Assembly (NCBI GenBank): GCA_951799405.1
Contig: OX637339.1
Location: 5,456,001-5,520,000, forward strand
Reading direction: 5' to 3'
DNA from: Agapetus fuscipes
Lineage: Eukaryota; Arthropoda; Insecta; Trichoptera; Glossosomatidae
Length of the DNA stretch: 64,000 nt
Part shown: in pieces, positions 13,013 to 27,100 of the stretch
How positions within the stretch are numbered: position 1 is the stretch's first letter
How the letters are laid out: each line of letters begins with the position of its first letter
Made by a program: the position numbers and the translations under genes
Notes under the pieces: model-generated
Told to the model about the DNA's origin: nothing
The model's database searches: none
What the model saw: the letters and a program-made list of their open reading frames with translations, nothing else

Positions 13013-13262
13013 AGATAAAAAATAAAACAACTTTGCTTTTGATAACGGCGAGTATATTCAGTTTCATGACCGGACCCGCAAAACAATCCGATGGCATCCT
13101 CAGGTGCCTAATAATTATTTTGTGATTATTCCTCAGGTGGCTAAATAAATAATTACTCAGTAATTATTTAACCACCTGTGAAGATGCCAAGCGGATTGTT
13201 TGTGAAACCGGTTGTGGAAGTGAATATACTGGCCGTAAATTATATTATTTTTTATCTTGTAC
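13013..13262. mobile_element. Palindromic MITE upstream of Sod2
   Basis: Inverted arms of about 100 bp around ATCCTCAGGTGGCTAA, with a TTTTTATCTTG/GAGATAAAAAA edge. A half copy in the same style is at 8810-8920 in Sod2 intron 3. Confidence 0.7.
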
Positions 13263-13840
13263 CTACTATTGAGTTTACGTGTTTATTTAGTTCTTAGACT
13301 AGCAGTAAAATATTAATATGTATTATTTTAACGCACCTCATAAAAATAAAGCTTTGTAAGAATGTACCTGAGTATGCTTGTAACCATGGAGGTACATATA
13401 TATCTATATATCGATGCTTGTAACAGTATTTTTATTGCTTTATTTTGAAACTACAGGCAATTTAAATTTGCTGCTATTCTTGAATTTCCGGTTTTTGCAG
13501 CCTGAAGTGGGCTTGGGCGCTCATTGCGCATGCGCACACTTTAGTATTTTAGGCTAAATACTCAAAAAGTTATGCAGCCAGCTAAAAAATAACGATACAA
13601 AAGAAATATTTTCCATTTAAAAAAAAGTAAAATACCATGATTTCTTATCATTTTCGATAGGTACTATAAAACTAAAAATAAATGCTATTTGTTTGGTTTT
13701 TATCTATTTATTTTTCTTCTTCTTCTGTATGGCGAATCCCGCGGAGAGCAGGGGCGCCAGTGTCAAGTATATTAGCTTTTTATTTACTAACCATCCAAGT
13801 CCGGAAAATAACAGTATAGGTAAATAATATTGTAAAAATA

Positions 13841-13846
13841 TTTATT
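13841..13846 (-). terminator. Polyadenylation signal of the sigma GST gene
   Basis: AATAAA on the minus strand, about 245 bp past the GST stop codon. Confidence 0.45.
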
Positions 13847-14089
13847 AATAAACCACCACTATTGTTTGATTAAAACTATTCAACAAAATAATGAGATCCG
13901 CAAGTTTTGACTTCTACAAAATGGTGTCATCCTCTGACCGGATTGCTAGGGAAAAGGCAAACAAATATTTTGCTAGTGGTTTTAAGGACGGTAGTCCCAC
14001 ACTAAACTGACGTAAGCTCACCGGGATAAAAGTTCTTAATGCAAAATGTTTGGACCTCATTCTTACAAAGCTTGTTTCAAAATAAATAA

Positions 14090-16721
14090 CTAAAAATCAT
14101 TTTCTGGTCGGCTTGCTAGGTACTTTTTCAGTTCAGGTAAAGAAAGTACTTTGTGAACAACGTCTTTTAAATTTTCGTTTCCCTCCAAAATGTTGCAACG
14201 ACAAAGGTGGCTGATGTAATCGGCAGCTCCAGCAAAATAGAAATCAGCCCATGTTAGCTAAAAAACAAATTAAATTAACAAAATTAGAAATAAAATTGTT
14301 TCTTTATAAATAATCGTTTTTTAAATGAGTAGGTACCAACCTTTTTACAAGCTAAAAAGCCATTGTTTGTTTTGGCAATTTTATTCAAATTCTGCAAATA
14401 AAATGGAATCGCGGTAGTTTTGAATTCTTGAAATTTGCTCTCGTGCGCTTCTGGGTTGTTTATTTCTCGCAGAGTTCTCATTTCTAAAAAAAAAATATGT
14501 TGTGAGTAGATATAGGATAGGTAAGTAATAAGTACATATTTTGTATTTGTTTTATCTTTTTTCATTTAAGTGAGGTTTTTTTTTATTTGTCATGCTATGC
14601 CAGATAACATTTGAAGAAACTTGATAAAATATAATTTTAATCGCATTATCATCATCATCTGAGCGGCTAATTTTTAAAATGGAAACTCTTATAACAAGCA
14701 TACTTATCATTATTATCGATGGTCTTATCACATAAAATGCAATGCAAATAAGTTGCCCATATGGTGCAACTTCTAACCACATTGTCCACGAGGGAATCTC
14801 TTGTGGCGTGTGGAAGCTATTTATTTGTACATGTAAGGTGGCTGAAATAATGCTGGGGATCTCCCAGCTCCCCAAGGGGCTGGTTCTCATTTTTTGTGAA
14901 AGCTGAGTTAACAGGTGCTTATTTTACACCCAAATAAAAATTTGGGTGTAAAATAAATATCTAATTGGGAAATCGTTTCTGACACCATCGCGTCGGTGGA
15001 AATCAAACCTTAGCTCTTGGCATGGAATGAAAGCATACAAATAACTGAGCCATCGATCAGACTATCTTTTAAATTCTGGAATCAGTATGGATGACCAAAA
15101 AAATTTGTGTGAAATTTGTAATTAATATTTTCCTTTTGTTTTTAATTAAGAACCCAAGATCTGTGACTTTTACCCGCCGAGAAAAATTCCAATTCATAAC
15201 AGCTTTGTTCCAACGCCATTGCCGATAACACTAGCTGTTATATGCATCACTGTCAAAGTTTATCTTATCAATATTTGGTCATAAATCAATAGGTTTTCAG
15301 TTTTATTTCATTTCTAACTCACTCATTATAAGATCGTAGCACACATCAGTGACAATATCGATCTCTGCAGCCTCTTTGTCGTTATTTCCATTGAGCCCAG
15401 TTTTCCTCCCCACGTATCGACAAATCGCCTTACTCTGGTGTATGGAGATTCCGTCAATTTCCAGCAATGGAAGCTGTCCAAGTGGATACGCTGAAAAACA
15501 TTAACAATCATATTTATAAAATTGTGAAACAAATCTTCAGAAAGACTCTCACTCATCCAAGCTAAAAACATGCAGTAAACAGCAGCTGAGGTGAAAGTCT
15601 CGACGGCCATATTTAGATCCATTTTAGATCTTACTGTGTCTGTTTAAAGATGGAACAGAATAAAACATGGTGGTCTGTGAACAGCTCCAAATAAAATGTT
15701 TAGGCTGTCAATACGCCGCCATGTTTTATTCCGTTCTATCTTCTATCAACGGTAATATCAATCGACTGTCGTTGAGGCTTCCACCCCTAGAAGCGCTTCT
15801 AAAATGTGGAAAGATCTAGATTATAGGGGGAAATCCTCGTTTCAAGGTTTATTAGTCGATACGATTTTTTTTTTGAAACACAGATCGAAAGTTCTAAGTC
15901 AAGAGAGAAGAAGAAGAAGAGAGGGAATAGAAAAGTTAATAGAGTAGATAGTATTTTTTAATGAAATACATTTGAAATATAATCACACACCGGCTACTTC
16001 AAAAATAGGTTAGCTTCTTCAAACTGCTGGCTGAACAAAAATAACAAAAGTAGGTACCTATTAAGAAAATTAAGTATGAAGTAATGTATGTATGTTTGCT
16101 TTTAGTTCAATAATAAATTAAATTGACCCAACTTTTATGCAACCAATGGATTTTATTGTTATGTCGAATATAATTTGATATCTATACCTCTATTATAAAA
16201 CTTTACTAAGCTAGACATATAATGTAACTTCGGGGTCACACATGGCGAGTGGAACCTATTTATTTTTACAGGTAAGGGGGGCATGCCAACCACTTCAGTC
16301 GAAGTGGGGGTTTCCCAGCTCCCGACCCCTCGGTACTCATTTTTTGTGAAGGCTGAGTATTTAAGCCTTTCCGGTATTTTATTTTTGGTTTTGAAATAAA
16401 CACCGAAACGGGAAATCATTTCAGACACCCCCGCTGGGATTCGTTTCTGAGCTCTCGGCATGAAATGCAAGCAGTCTATCAACTGAGCTCAACCGGATTT
16501 AATTTAGAGTTTTATATGAGTAAAAAAATTGTATCAACTGTGTGCGTTTTATTCAAATAATGAATGAGAAACTCACATGGCTTCAATTCTTCCCATTGAC
16601 TCCCATAGCGGTCTAATCTTATATCCTCAAACGGTATCCCACCATACGCCAAAAGTAACCGGATAGGCTCTGCGAGAGCTCTAAAATTAAAGTAAGTTAC
16701 TCTACACACAGAGGCAGCCAT
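14090..16721 (-). CDS. GstS: Sigma-class glutathione S-transferase
   Basis: Cytosolic enzyme that conjugates or isomerises electrophiles with glutathione; insect sigma GSTs act on lipid-peroxidation aldehydes, and the class includes prostaglandin D synthase. Four exons on the minus strand: 16577-16721, 15323-15490, 14341-14483 and 14090-14257. They sum to 624 nt, giving 207 residues, the usual length of the class. Phases agree throughout. The N-terminal thioredoxin-like domain has the catalytic tyrosine Y10 ([19 protein letters not shown]) and the glutathione-binding LPLLEIDG...[10 protein letters not shown] stretch. The helical C-terminal domain includes [15 protein letters not shown]. Donor 3 is GTTGGT, weaker than the others. 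A polyadenylation signal for the minus strand lies at 13841-13846. The gene is a same-strand neighbour of Sod2 and is divergent from the Rim2-type carrier; nothing shows that they are co-regulated. Sigma is preferred over other classes because of Y10 and the LTWADF motif. Confidence 0.94.
14783..15062 (-). mobile_element. SINE-A copy in the GST intron
   Basis: Complement of the SINE-A consensus; the tRNA-like head is at 15000-15060. Confidence 0.8.
16222..16500 (-). mobile_element. SINE-A copy in GST intron 1
   Basis: Complement of the SINE-A consensus, head near 16440-16497, ending 77 bp from the GST exon 1 donor. Confidence 0.8.
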
Positions 16722-18059
16722 CTTAGCAGACTGTTAATACACAAGTGATATGAAATGTCCATGTTAATACATAATGTAATATTATCATGACGTTTTATCT
16801 CGTTGCTAGATTTGGAGAGAATTTAATAGACCTTGAACGCCTGTCTGAATAATAAATGATTATAATATTTTTTAATACGTAAATACCTAGACTTACTTAC
16901 AGCTGATAACCTACACATGTGAATAGGTAAACACGTCTTATATACCTACACATATATACTTGTTCTATTGGTAAGTATGTATTTAAGGTCAATTAACTGA
17001 TTTGACAACACATCCATCAAAATGTGTTGACTTGGAAAAATGAAGTCCCCGTGTGAATCGACAAAGTCTTCACCCGTCCGGGTTACTAGGGAAAATGCGT
17101 ACGGATATTTTGTTATTGGTTGTAAGGACGGCAGTCCGATACAAGACTGGCGACTCCTCGCCGATAAAATAGTTCCAAATCCAAAGATGTTCCGACTTCA
17201 TTTTTGTGTGCATTACTTACCTACATTAAAAAAACTGAAGCTTATTATAACAGCAGTCGTAGAAGAATAAACAAAATAATTATTGCTTGATTTTTTGGTT
17301 CCGGGTTAAATAATTATTAGTAGGTAAAATCGACTGAATCAAAATTTTATTTGTTATCCATCTTTGATTTGATAAAATTAAGTTTTACCAGTATTTTTCA
17401 TGAACTGAAAGCAAATCAAATTTCAGCGCGAATCCATAGAGCTCAAAATGATTATGTAATAATAGGTATTCACGTGTACAATCATTATTTTTCATATTCC
17501 GAATTTAATTTATTACTGGCAATACAACTATTAGGGATGGGGAAATGAGGAATTAATATCGTTATTTTCAAATAGTATCGAAGTATATTGAGGAAAAAAT
17601 ATCGATATTTATGTAGGGAAACTTCTCAAAATGATTGATAAAATGTAGAATCGGGGTAAACGCATTTAAAAAAAAATATCGAAATTTCTTAAAAAAAATA
17701 TCGGTCACTGGCGGGAGGCATCTTCAAATTTCGTTTCAAAGAGAGAAATAGAAGCGCTTTTCAAAAATAACATTTTTGAAACTCCAAGAAAATGTATCAA
17801 AATATCTACGTTTGAATATTTTGAATGTCGAAGAAAATATCGATATTTAAAAAAAATAGATACTTTTGATTTATCGATATATATTATGTATATTGCCCAT
17901 CCCTACTGATAGCAGAAAAATCTGAAATCACGTATCGTGTGTTGGTGAAAAGTTTTTGCTTAAATAAACAGTCGCAATTAATTTTTTTGAATCAAAACTG
18001 ATCAACGTTAAGTTACCAATTACATTTCGATGGCTTGAAATTTCCGAAAAATGTAATCA
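16722..18059. other. Divergent intergenic region between the GST and Rim2 genes
   Basis: About 1.3 kb without a gene, between two divergently transcribed genes. It contains one short dispersed repeat piece at 17060-17170 (relative of the GTTGCTAGGGAAAA family) and a MITE at 17532-17905. Regulatory elements of both genes are expected here but only the TATCGATA motifs inside the MITE stand out. Confidence 0.5.
17532..17905. mobile_element. MITE with TAGGGATGGG terminal inverted repeats and TATCGATA motifs
   Basis: The ends TAGGGATGGG and CCCATCCCTA form a perfect 10-bp inverted repeat bounding 374 bp of AT-rich DNA. Inside are three TATCGATA octamers (17600-17607, 17838-17845, 17872-17879), the core of the DREF/BEAF-type element in Drosophila. 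No clear target duplication was found, so the borders are approximate. Confidence 0.6.
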
Positions 18060-18185
18060 AGCGGCGGGCCTCGTCCATTTGCCCATTTGTTTACAAGTCG
18101 TGGTCGGGCACAGGCGACCCGCTTATTGCGACACTGCATTGTTTATTTATAGACCGAATCATGTAATTGAAATAAATTTAAAAAA
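18060..18185 (+). promoter_or_regulatory. Probable 5'UTR and promoter-proximal region of the Rim2-type carrier
   Basis: This stretch is clearly richer in GC than its surroundings (for example GCGGCGGGCCTCG at the left edge), which fits a promoter or first-exon leader directly upstream of the start codon at 18186. No TATA box or initiator can be assigned with confidence. Confidence 0.35.
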
Positions 18186-21100
18186 ATGTCACAGCGAGAT
18201 ACCGCCATCCACCTTTTCGCCGGAGGGTGAGTATTCTCATGTTTTATCAATAAACTGCGCCTTGTTTACGTTTCGGATGGCTTACGTGCCAATTTTCGGT
18301 TTAACCTTCCATGATGTTTTGAGTATTTTGATGCAGTTGTATGTCATGCCAAATGTCACGTTTCAGGGACGTGATAATTTTTTTCACAATTTCCCATGAA
18401 ATTGTGTGGTTGAATAACCTCCCGACTAAATCATCTGCTTCATGCAATATTTTTCAATTATTTCATACAAATTTCGTCATAATATTCCTTTAATATGATT
18501 TTTTCTTTAAAAAAATATATGTTTAGAAAAAATAATGCCCTTATTTTTATCAACAATCAAAATCACACAAACGGTTTTCTTACTATAATTACTATAATAC
18601 TTAAAAACACTTAATTTTTTCATATACCTACTCTAAAAAATGTACAAGTTTGTATTATAACCTTATCTTTGCATTAGATCACTATTGATACAAAAGTAAT
18701 AAAAATTATTGTATCCTAAATGACAGTAGCCAAAACGGTCGTTATATACCAGTTTCCAAATAAAAAATAACCTAACCTATCATTTAATCCTAAGAATTAT
18801 TTGTAAAGGCGCTTACTTAAAACAATTAATATTTTGCATTTTTTCTGCGCTCTGTTAGTTCAGGTTTGTTTTAGGTACATTTAAGTACCTGAGGGCAGGC
18901 ATTTTGTTTACTGTTACACCCTTTTCACATTAAACAAATTCTGCCTTGTTTGTCTATGGTTTTTTCTATCCAGGCCGAATCGGAAGTCGATGATCGGCAT
19001 GGGATAGTAGTCCACACATTTGGTTACGAAGATCCGAGAGCCAAGACACCTCTAGGCATGGAATGTATTAAATCGGATTTACAAATTGGAAGGAATTGCG
19101 AACGTTGTCATGACGAAAGGATCCTTAACCAACCAGAGACAGGTCGTAAGTCCTGTGACTTCCATCTCATCCTGACTCTGTGCGGCGGGCCTGAGTTTGG
19201 GTCTTGGATTTCTAAACAGTAAAGACCTGACTCGATGAGACCGTGGATTGCTTAGTTATTTCACAAATGTATGAAAGCTTCCACACAGTTTGCCCGGGGA
19301 TGCATAGACAAACCATAGACAAAAGCGGACAGAATCTGGGTTGTGTGAAAACCTTGTAAGGAAGAGGATTTAGTAAAACAGTTTGAAATAGGAATCAATG
19401 TACTTTATATATTATTTTTTGAATAAGAGTCAGTAACAGACTTAAAAATTCTAAATTGAATTAATATGATGGATTGTTTTGTTAGGGTGGCGGGCACAGC
19501 CGGAGCCGTGGTGACCTGCCCCCTGGAGGTGGTGAAAACGCGGCTGCAATCCTCCCGGGGAGTGGGGGGAAGGCCCCTCACGCCCCCAACCAGCTACACA
19601 CACAAGGTTATTCTAACAACCATCTTAAACGTCATTACTGTAACTTAAATTTTATCAGATCATTTCATCGATCTTATCAATAGTTGATTGAGCTTGAGTT
19701 CGATCGTGTTGCCGTCCACCGAGGGGGCTAAAAATGATTTCTTATTTCTGTGTTTATTTTAAATCCAAAATAAAATATCTGCAAGGCTTATTCAGCCTTC
19801 ACAAGATATGAGAACTAGCCTCCTCGAGAACTGGGAAACACCCAATTCAACACAAGTGGTTGGTTCAAGGCTTTCCCACTTACCTGTAAGACTAAATAGG
19901 ATCTACTTTGATGCTCTATATGTGTAGCTTAGTTACATTACGCTACTTTACCTATTATAATAATATTCAGTAGGATGATTTATTTGGTGAGTGCTGTTTT
20001 TGTGTGTATCACACCTTAAGAGCCTTCTGGGAGCTTAGTTGTTGCTGTAGAAAGCACCAACTCTCAAGTAAGACCCAGTTGCTGTAAGGCTGGATTGACC
20101 TTTAGTGACCGGTCTTTGGTAAAGGTATATGAATTTTTCACCCATCGAAGAGCACATTTGAAAATATAAATGGTATTTTTTTATCCATATGAGAAGCAAC
20201 TTTTCAATGTCTTCAAGAATAAGTAAACGCTTTGAAGACATTCTTGACACTCCCTTTGAAGCATTTATCTCCTTAATTTTGTCCTTGTTCTTGAGGATAG
20301 TGCAAATCGTTGATGAAGATTGATTGTATGAACGCGCTAGATCAGCTATACTTCACCACCTTCTCGCTTTTCAATCATTTTACATTTAATTTCTACACAA
20401 GTGCGTCATACGTTATGTGACTTCCCCATTCTGCGTCACTCGTTATGCGAAATTTCGCTTGTTAAGGGAGCAATTTTCCAAGCAAGGTTCCACTATTTTC
20501 AAATGCTGGGCTGAAAACTCATACCTTTACCAAAGACCTGTCACCAAAGCTCCATCCAGCCTTACAGCAAAGCTCGCATAGAGCTCTTGAAGTGTGATTT
20601 ACACAAAAACAGTGCTCATCAAATAAATCATCCTTATATTATTATTGTTATCATTACCACAAAAAAAATGGTAAATTACGCTTCATTTTATTTGATAGGT
20701 TTTTTTTTATCAAATAATGTGAGTGTTTTTTTCTCTTCTGCAAGACACATTCTTTACACGTGTTTGGATTTTTGATTGTTGAAAGATTTGGCAAGGGATC
20801 AAAATGAAAATAAGAGTATTAGGAGTGAGCTATCAAACATTGTTGACCAGCCAGATATTATCACACGGAGTGAGTGATAATTATTAGCTTTAATATAATA
20901 ATATCACCTTTGAGCCTTTCATACATATACCTATTATAGTGTTAGTCCTATTCAAGCTAATGCGGCAATCGAGGGTTTTTTTTCTGATCTAAATCTAAGT
21001 TGCAAAGATATGTATCATTTGAGATTCATATTAAATGCATTTCCACAAGCAGACACGCATAATTTCGCGCTCACACATGCCGCATGTGGACCTACAATAT

Positions 21101-24100
21101 AAAAAACCTAATCTCAAATGAACATAAGCCCTGCAACTCTTGCCGATCTTCCCTGAAACAGGGGTGACGTTGGCAAAGTGAACCCTTTTTTACATTATGG
21201 GTGGTCAGCCTCATACCAACCTATAAGTCAAGGAATATAATCAGATAATTAAAAAAACAGTCCTTGACTTATAGGTTGGTATGCGGCTGACCACCCATGC
21301 TGTAAAAAATGATTCACTTTGCCAATGTCACCCCTGTTTCAGGGAAGGTCGGCAAGAGTTGCAGGGTGTGTGTTCATTTGAGTTTTGGGTTTTTATGTTG
21401 TAGGTTCACATGCGGCATGTGTCAAACTTGTACGTGTCTGCTTGTGAGAATGCATATAATGTGAATCCCCAATGTTACCATATCTTTGCAACTTAGATGA
21501 GATTAGATTAGATACACAAATCTTATCTGGGTCAGTGCTTTTTTGTAGCGCTTGCCAGACTCATAGAGGGTCCTTGACGTGTGCTTGTTTGGCTTATCTA
21601 CCATTTGATTCAAAGATGACCGTTCAATGAAATGGTCTTAAGAATCACATGCCACACAATCTGAGCTAAGAAAATAATGTGAGTGTTGATTTTTAAATAT
21701 TTTAAAATCAATTTCCAGTTTTCATAAGACACATTGGTCCAGTACACATACAAACATTGCTCATGTGCAATCACCTCTGATGGACATAAGACAAACAAGC
21801 ACTAAGGGGACGAGCTATTAAATAACTGAATTTTTGTTGAAGATGAAAAGCAATGTGCTCTTTTTATTGCCTTGTAAAGAAAACACAATAATTGGCACAT
21901 TTATGAAATATCATGTATGATTTACGCAAAAAAAACTGTAATAATCTTGACCTTGTAAATTTTCCATCAATGTGGCGAGGTGGAGGTGCTAATGTGAGCT
22001 GCTTCCTTTTATGAATCGACAAAAAAAACAAGCAACGCATTCAATGAATTCTTACAATTTGATTACCATAGTTTGGTATGAGGCTGACCACCCACACTGT
22101 AAAAAATGGTTCACTGTGCCAATTTCACCCCTATTTCAGGGAAGGTCAGCAAAAGTTGCAGGGCTTATATTCATTTCAGGTTTGGTTTTAATTTGTTAGT
22201 TCACATTCAGCATTTGTAAGCGCGAACTTACATTTGTCTGTTTGTGGGCGTGCATTTGATATGAGTTTTGAATGATAATAGATATTTTTTTTATTAAAAA
22301 AAAAACAGCTTTAATTCACTATTTTATTTTATGCTTGAATATTTTCGCAAATTAATTAGATGCAATGGACTTTCGCAGTGTGAACCACCAAATCCTAACA
22401 AGTTAATATATCTTTGGAACTTAGATTAATATATTATAGCGCCACATTTAGGAAGGGTAGTTCGACCTTATCTGAAACAGGGATGAGATTGGCAAAGTGA
22501 CCCTTTTTTTACAGTATGAGTGGCCAGCTTCATACCAACCTGTAAGTCAAGGAATACAAACAATGAATTACATCCAGCTATAGCATAAAGGTGTGATTCA
22601 CACAAAAACAGCGCTCACCAAATATATCATCCTAATATTATTATTGTAATCTGCATACACTACGCTCCCCTACCCGACCGGATTGTTTAGTGTGACAAGG
22701 GACTTTCTTATCCCATTTCATTCACATCTCTTAATATTGCTGTATTTGTTATTGGAGATCAATCATTACAGTGTTGCCATAGCTGGTAGACTTGCTGTTC
22801 CCGGTCTTTGCATGTTTTATTACAGCGCTTACTATAATCACCAATAATTGACATGCCATTTCTCGGTGCGCACTATTTTTATCCACTTTTCAAGGTTTGT
22901 TTGTTTGTCAGTTACTAGTACCTACAGCATTGCTCAACCTTTTTTTTAATGCACAATCTTTGCTAGATTATTTTTTCCCTTCTGGTGTAATGTTGATCAC
23001 TTATCTCAGGTTTCAAACTTTTTGGAGTTTGTGTATTTACAGAGGGAAAATTATTTTGTATGAGAAGTGTAACTTTTTTAAAAACACAGTTTTGTTTTCA
23101 CAATTATCCTCTTGAAAATGAAGTAAGCAAGTTGAAAGTACTTGAGGGGAAATAAATGCTCAATTTGTGAATATTCATGCTAATTTGCACATGTATTCAT
23201 GCTAATTTGCACATGTATTCATGCTAATTTGCACATGTATTCATGCTAATTTGCACATGTATTCATGCTAATTTGCACATGTATTCATGCTAATTTGCAC
23301 ATGTATTCATGCTAATTTGCACATGTATTCATGCTAATTTGCACATGTATTCATGCTAATTTGCACATGTATTCATGCTAATTTGCATGTGTATTCATGC
23401 TAATTTGCACATGTATTCATGCTAATTTGCACATGTATTCATGCTAATTTGCACATGTATTCATGCTAATTTGCATGAAAGTTTTCGACTTCCATGATCA
23501 TTCAATTATTTGAATTAAATTAATAATTTGTGAAAAGAAACACTGTTTTCATTGCAATTTGATTCTTAAAAATATTAAAAACCAATATGAATTTTCACAG
23601 AGTGAATACACAAATAATGCAAAATATAGATTTTGAAAAGATTTTTGTGAAACACTGGAAATTCATTTTAAAAAATTGATTATTTTTCAATAAAAAATAA
23701 AAGAAATTAAAACTTTGTTTTATTCCACTTTTATTGTTTATTTCAGGTAACTAACAATTGTTAGTTACCCGAAGATGGAAGTAATTCCGAAAATATTTGT
23801 AACATACTCAAAAACAATAAAAGTGGAATAAAACAAAGTTTTTAATTACTTTTATTTTTTTATTTTTTATTGAAAAAGAATCATTTTTTTACAAAATATA
23901 GGTTCGCATGCGGCATGTGCAAGCGGGGGCTTATACGTGTCTGCTTGTGAGAATACATATAATATGAATCCCTCATGTTACATATCTCTGCAACTTAGAT
24001 TACATAAGATTGTCAAGACCTTGTGAAGCTACAGTTTTTTAAGGTTTTGAAGTGTGCAGACGTCATTCTCTCATATTATATCATTTTTATGCAAGTTGGC

Positions 24101-27100
24101 TTTCAACTACTGATCTACCATAATACTGGTATGATAATGGGAACTCTTACCTGTACAAAATATAAATGCATTTTTATTGCCCGCCTACATATTGATTTTT
24201 ACACTCTGAAAAGAAATGTAAACAATAAAGTGGCGATCATTACCTGATAATTGTTATCAATGATAAGCAATAAAGGCTTTCCTAGCGCCCGCTTGCTTAA
24301 TCATCATATCGCATTGATAGCAGATTAACATTAATTGTATGTTGTTTCACATACATTAGGATATAATATAGTCGCATTCATAGATGCTTACTAAAACTAA
24401 ATACTCTGATTATTATCAGACCTGGGAAATTCATACTATTTAAATTCTTTATTTATATTTAAAAAAATTACATAAGGAATCCAAGCGCTCACGCATAACC
24501 TTATATTACAATCTGTGTCTGGTCAATAGCTCAGTTGGTAGAACTCAGCCTGCATTCCATTCCGAGAGCTAAGGTTCGGTCCTCACAAAGGGTGTCAGAA
24601 ATGATTTCCTGTTTTGGTGCTTATTTCAAACCCATTATAAAATACCGGCAAGGTTTACTCAGCCTTCACAAGAAATGAGAACCAGCTCCCCCAACTTAAA
24701 CTGAAGTGGTTGGCTTAAGACTGGCCCTCTTATCTGGTAAACTAAATATGTTCCACGTGCCAGTCCTTTGGGGAAAATTTGTTAAGAGTTTTCTCCATAT
24801 GTGTAGCTTGGTTACAGTTTTATTTTTAGCCTTGTTTTTTTAAGCTTCCGTTGTTGATGTATTAAAGATAAACACTTTGTTGTCGGAAAAAAACCACTTG
24901 ACTGTCAGAAATGACATTAACTTACGTCACGTAGTTCATGATAAGTCATTGTAAAATATCATTTGTTGTTGTTTTGCAGATCCCGTTAACGCCGCGCCAT
25001 GAGATGAAGGCGCTCCCGCGGGCTAGTCTCATCCACTGTATCAGGTAATAAGTTTAACACATGTGTCTTAAGTAATTAATGCATAATTAAATACAGAGAA
25101 GTCTGGGTACACCGACATTCTCAAATACTAACGAGATGACCTGCTTAAAGCATATTTGTAGTAAAAGAGTTGCAGAATATTGAGAGAACCATTTGAGTTC
25201 TTCTTCTGATAGCAGCTGTTTAATGTCAGGTGGTAGAACGGGGCCAAATTCCCATCTCGTGGTGCGGACTTTGGAGATTCTGTTGGAATAACTAGGCGAG
25301 CAGACACCATTTGTTGCGCTCTATGACGCTATGGTGAACTTGAATCGCAGACCAATATTCTTTGGAATATTTTGTTAAATTTGCATCCTTAAGATTTAAT
25401 ATTTACAAAGCATCCATCTCCTGTAATATATTGCGCACCGTGTCATCATTGTACGGAGGCAACTCGTCTCGACATCGCTCTAAATATTTGAGCAATTCTA
25501 TAGCTTTTTCAGCAAACATTTTCTAAAATTTTCTATAGTTTTTATAAGTTGCATAATAAAATTACTTCAATTTTACTCGCATGCAAATTTGACAGCAGTC
25601 ATTAAAGAAATATGTCGCCTGTTAGAAATGACATAACTTACTTGTAGACAGATAGTTGGCCTAGGATTGTGAGGCCAGTACCCTTCGTACGAGTTGCAAA
25701 ACTTGAGAAAAGTAAAGTTTACGGAAAATATTAAAGAGTGATTTCTCCCAAAATCTGCCGTTTTTGTTTCTTACACTTTATGGTCTTAGCAAAAGAGTTA
25801 CAGTGATGAAGAAAATCAAGTTCAAACAAACAAAAACGGCAGATTTTGGGGAAAATCACTCTTTAATAAATTTCCCTAAACTTTACATTACTAAGTTTTG
25901 CAACTCGTACTAAGGGTACTGCTCATGTTAAAAAGCCAAATAGAGAAAAGCAATAGCATCATCATTAAAGTAAAAAACACTTATTTTTCCAGGCACATAG
26001 TTGAGACGGAGGGTGCGCGGGCGCTGTTCAAGGGTCTGGGCCCCAACATCGTGGGAGTGGCCCCCTCCAGAGCCATCTACTTCTGCACGTACTCGCGGGC
26101 CAAGGCTCTGGCCAACCAGCATCTGCAGCCCGACACTCCCATAGTGCACCTCACTGCTGCAAGCGCTGCAGGTACAACACACACACTTTAATCTCCTCTT
26201 CAATGCTACTACAACCTAAATCGTGCCTCAGCCTTCAGGGAACATAACTTTTCATAAAGATAATTCTACAAAGTATATGTATCAATGTCGTCTAGTAAAG
26301 GATGGAGAAGAGGGCATATGGCGGAATGATGAATGACTGTTAAACTGTTCAAAAAAAATGCTGGATGCATTTTGTAAATTAATAAATACATGAACTTTGT
26401 AATGACAAATTCCAAAGGTAAGATTTCAACCACCCGTTCAGTCAAGGAGCAGGAAGGAAAAGTTTTAAAAAACACAATTTTTTCACAGATGATTTTTTAA
26501 AGATTTCTCGCTTATTTTCGAGAATGAAAACGTTTCACTTGGTGATAACAAGTTGTAGATATACAGCTGTCATTATTGTCAACTTCTTGTAAACATACAA
26601 AAGAAACTTGGCATGAAATTGTGAAATTTCACCATCCCTTTCCTTATTTACTTCACAGCCCGAACTCAAACAATAAAGTGTCAACAAGTTGCTTACTTAG
26701 TGTACTGTAAAATGGTTTAAAAATAATGTCATGTTTACGACCGTCCATATGTACTTCTAATCCTGTTTTCCATATATTTGTGTATTCTTAGTCTATGCCT
26801 TATATATTTTGCAACGTTGGTTAAATGCAAAGATAAAGAGGTAGGTTAGTTGTTAGGGAACTCTCTCCATAATAACACACATTATATTAGCCCGGGACTT
26901 ACTTGGAAGATAGAAGAACCCGTGTTCTTCTTCTTCTTTAATTTGGATCGTTGATCTAGCAGATAGTGAGCTACTCCTGGAAGGCTGAGGTCCAGCTATT
27001 CTTTCACCTCTTCCAGGGATGCGACGACCCGGCAGAATTGCATTTGCCGCAATACATTTATTCTGGAGACATCCATTCTACGTCTGATTATGTTTCATCG

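Noticed and set aside
18950..19222. 90-residue open frame
   Set aside because: It lies entirely inside an inverted-repeat MITE in Rim2 intron 1.
23177..23474. Possible CRISPR-like array
   Set aside because: The 22-bp units are directly contiguous without unique spacers, and the context is eukaryotic.
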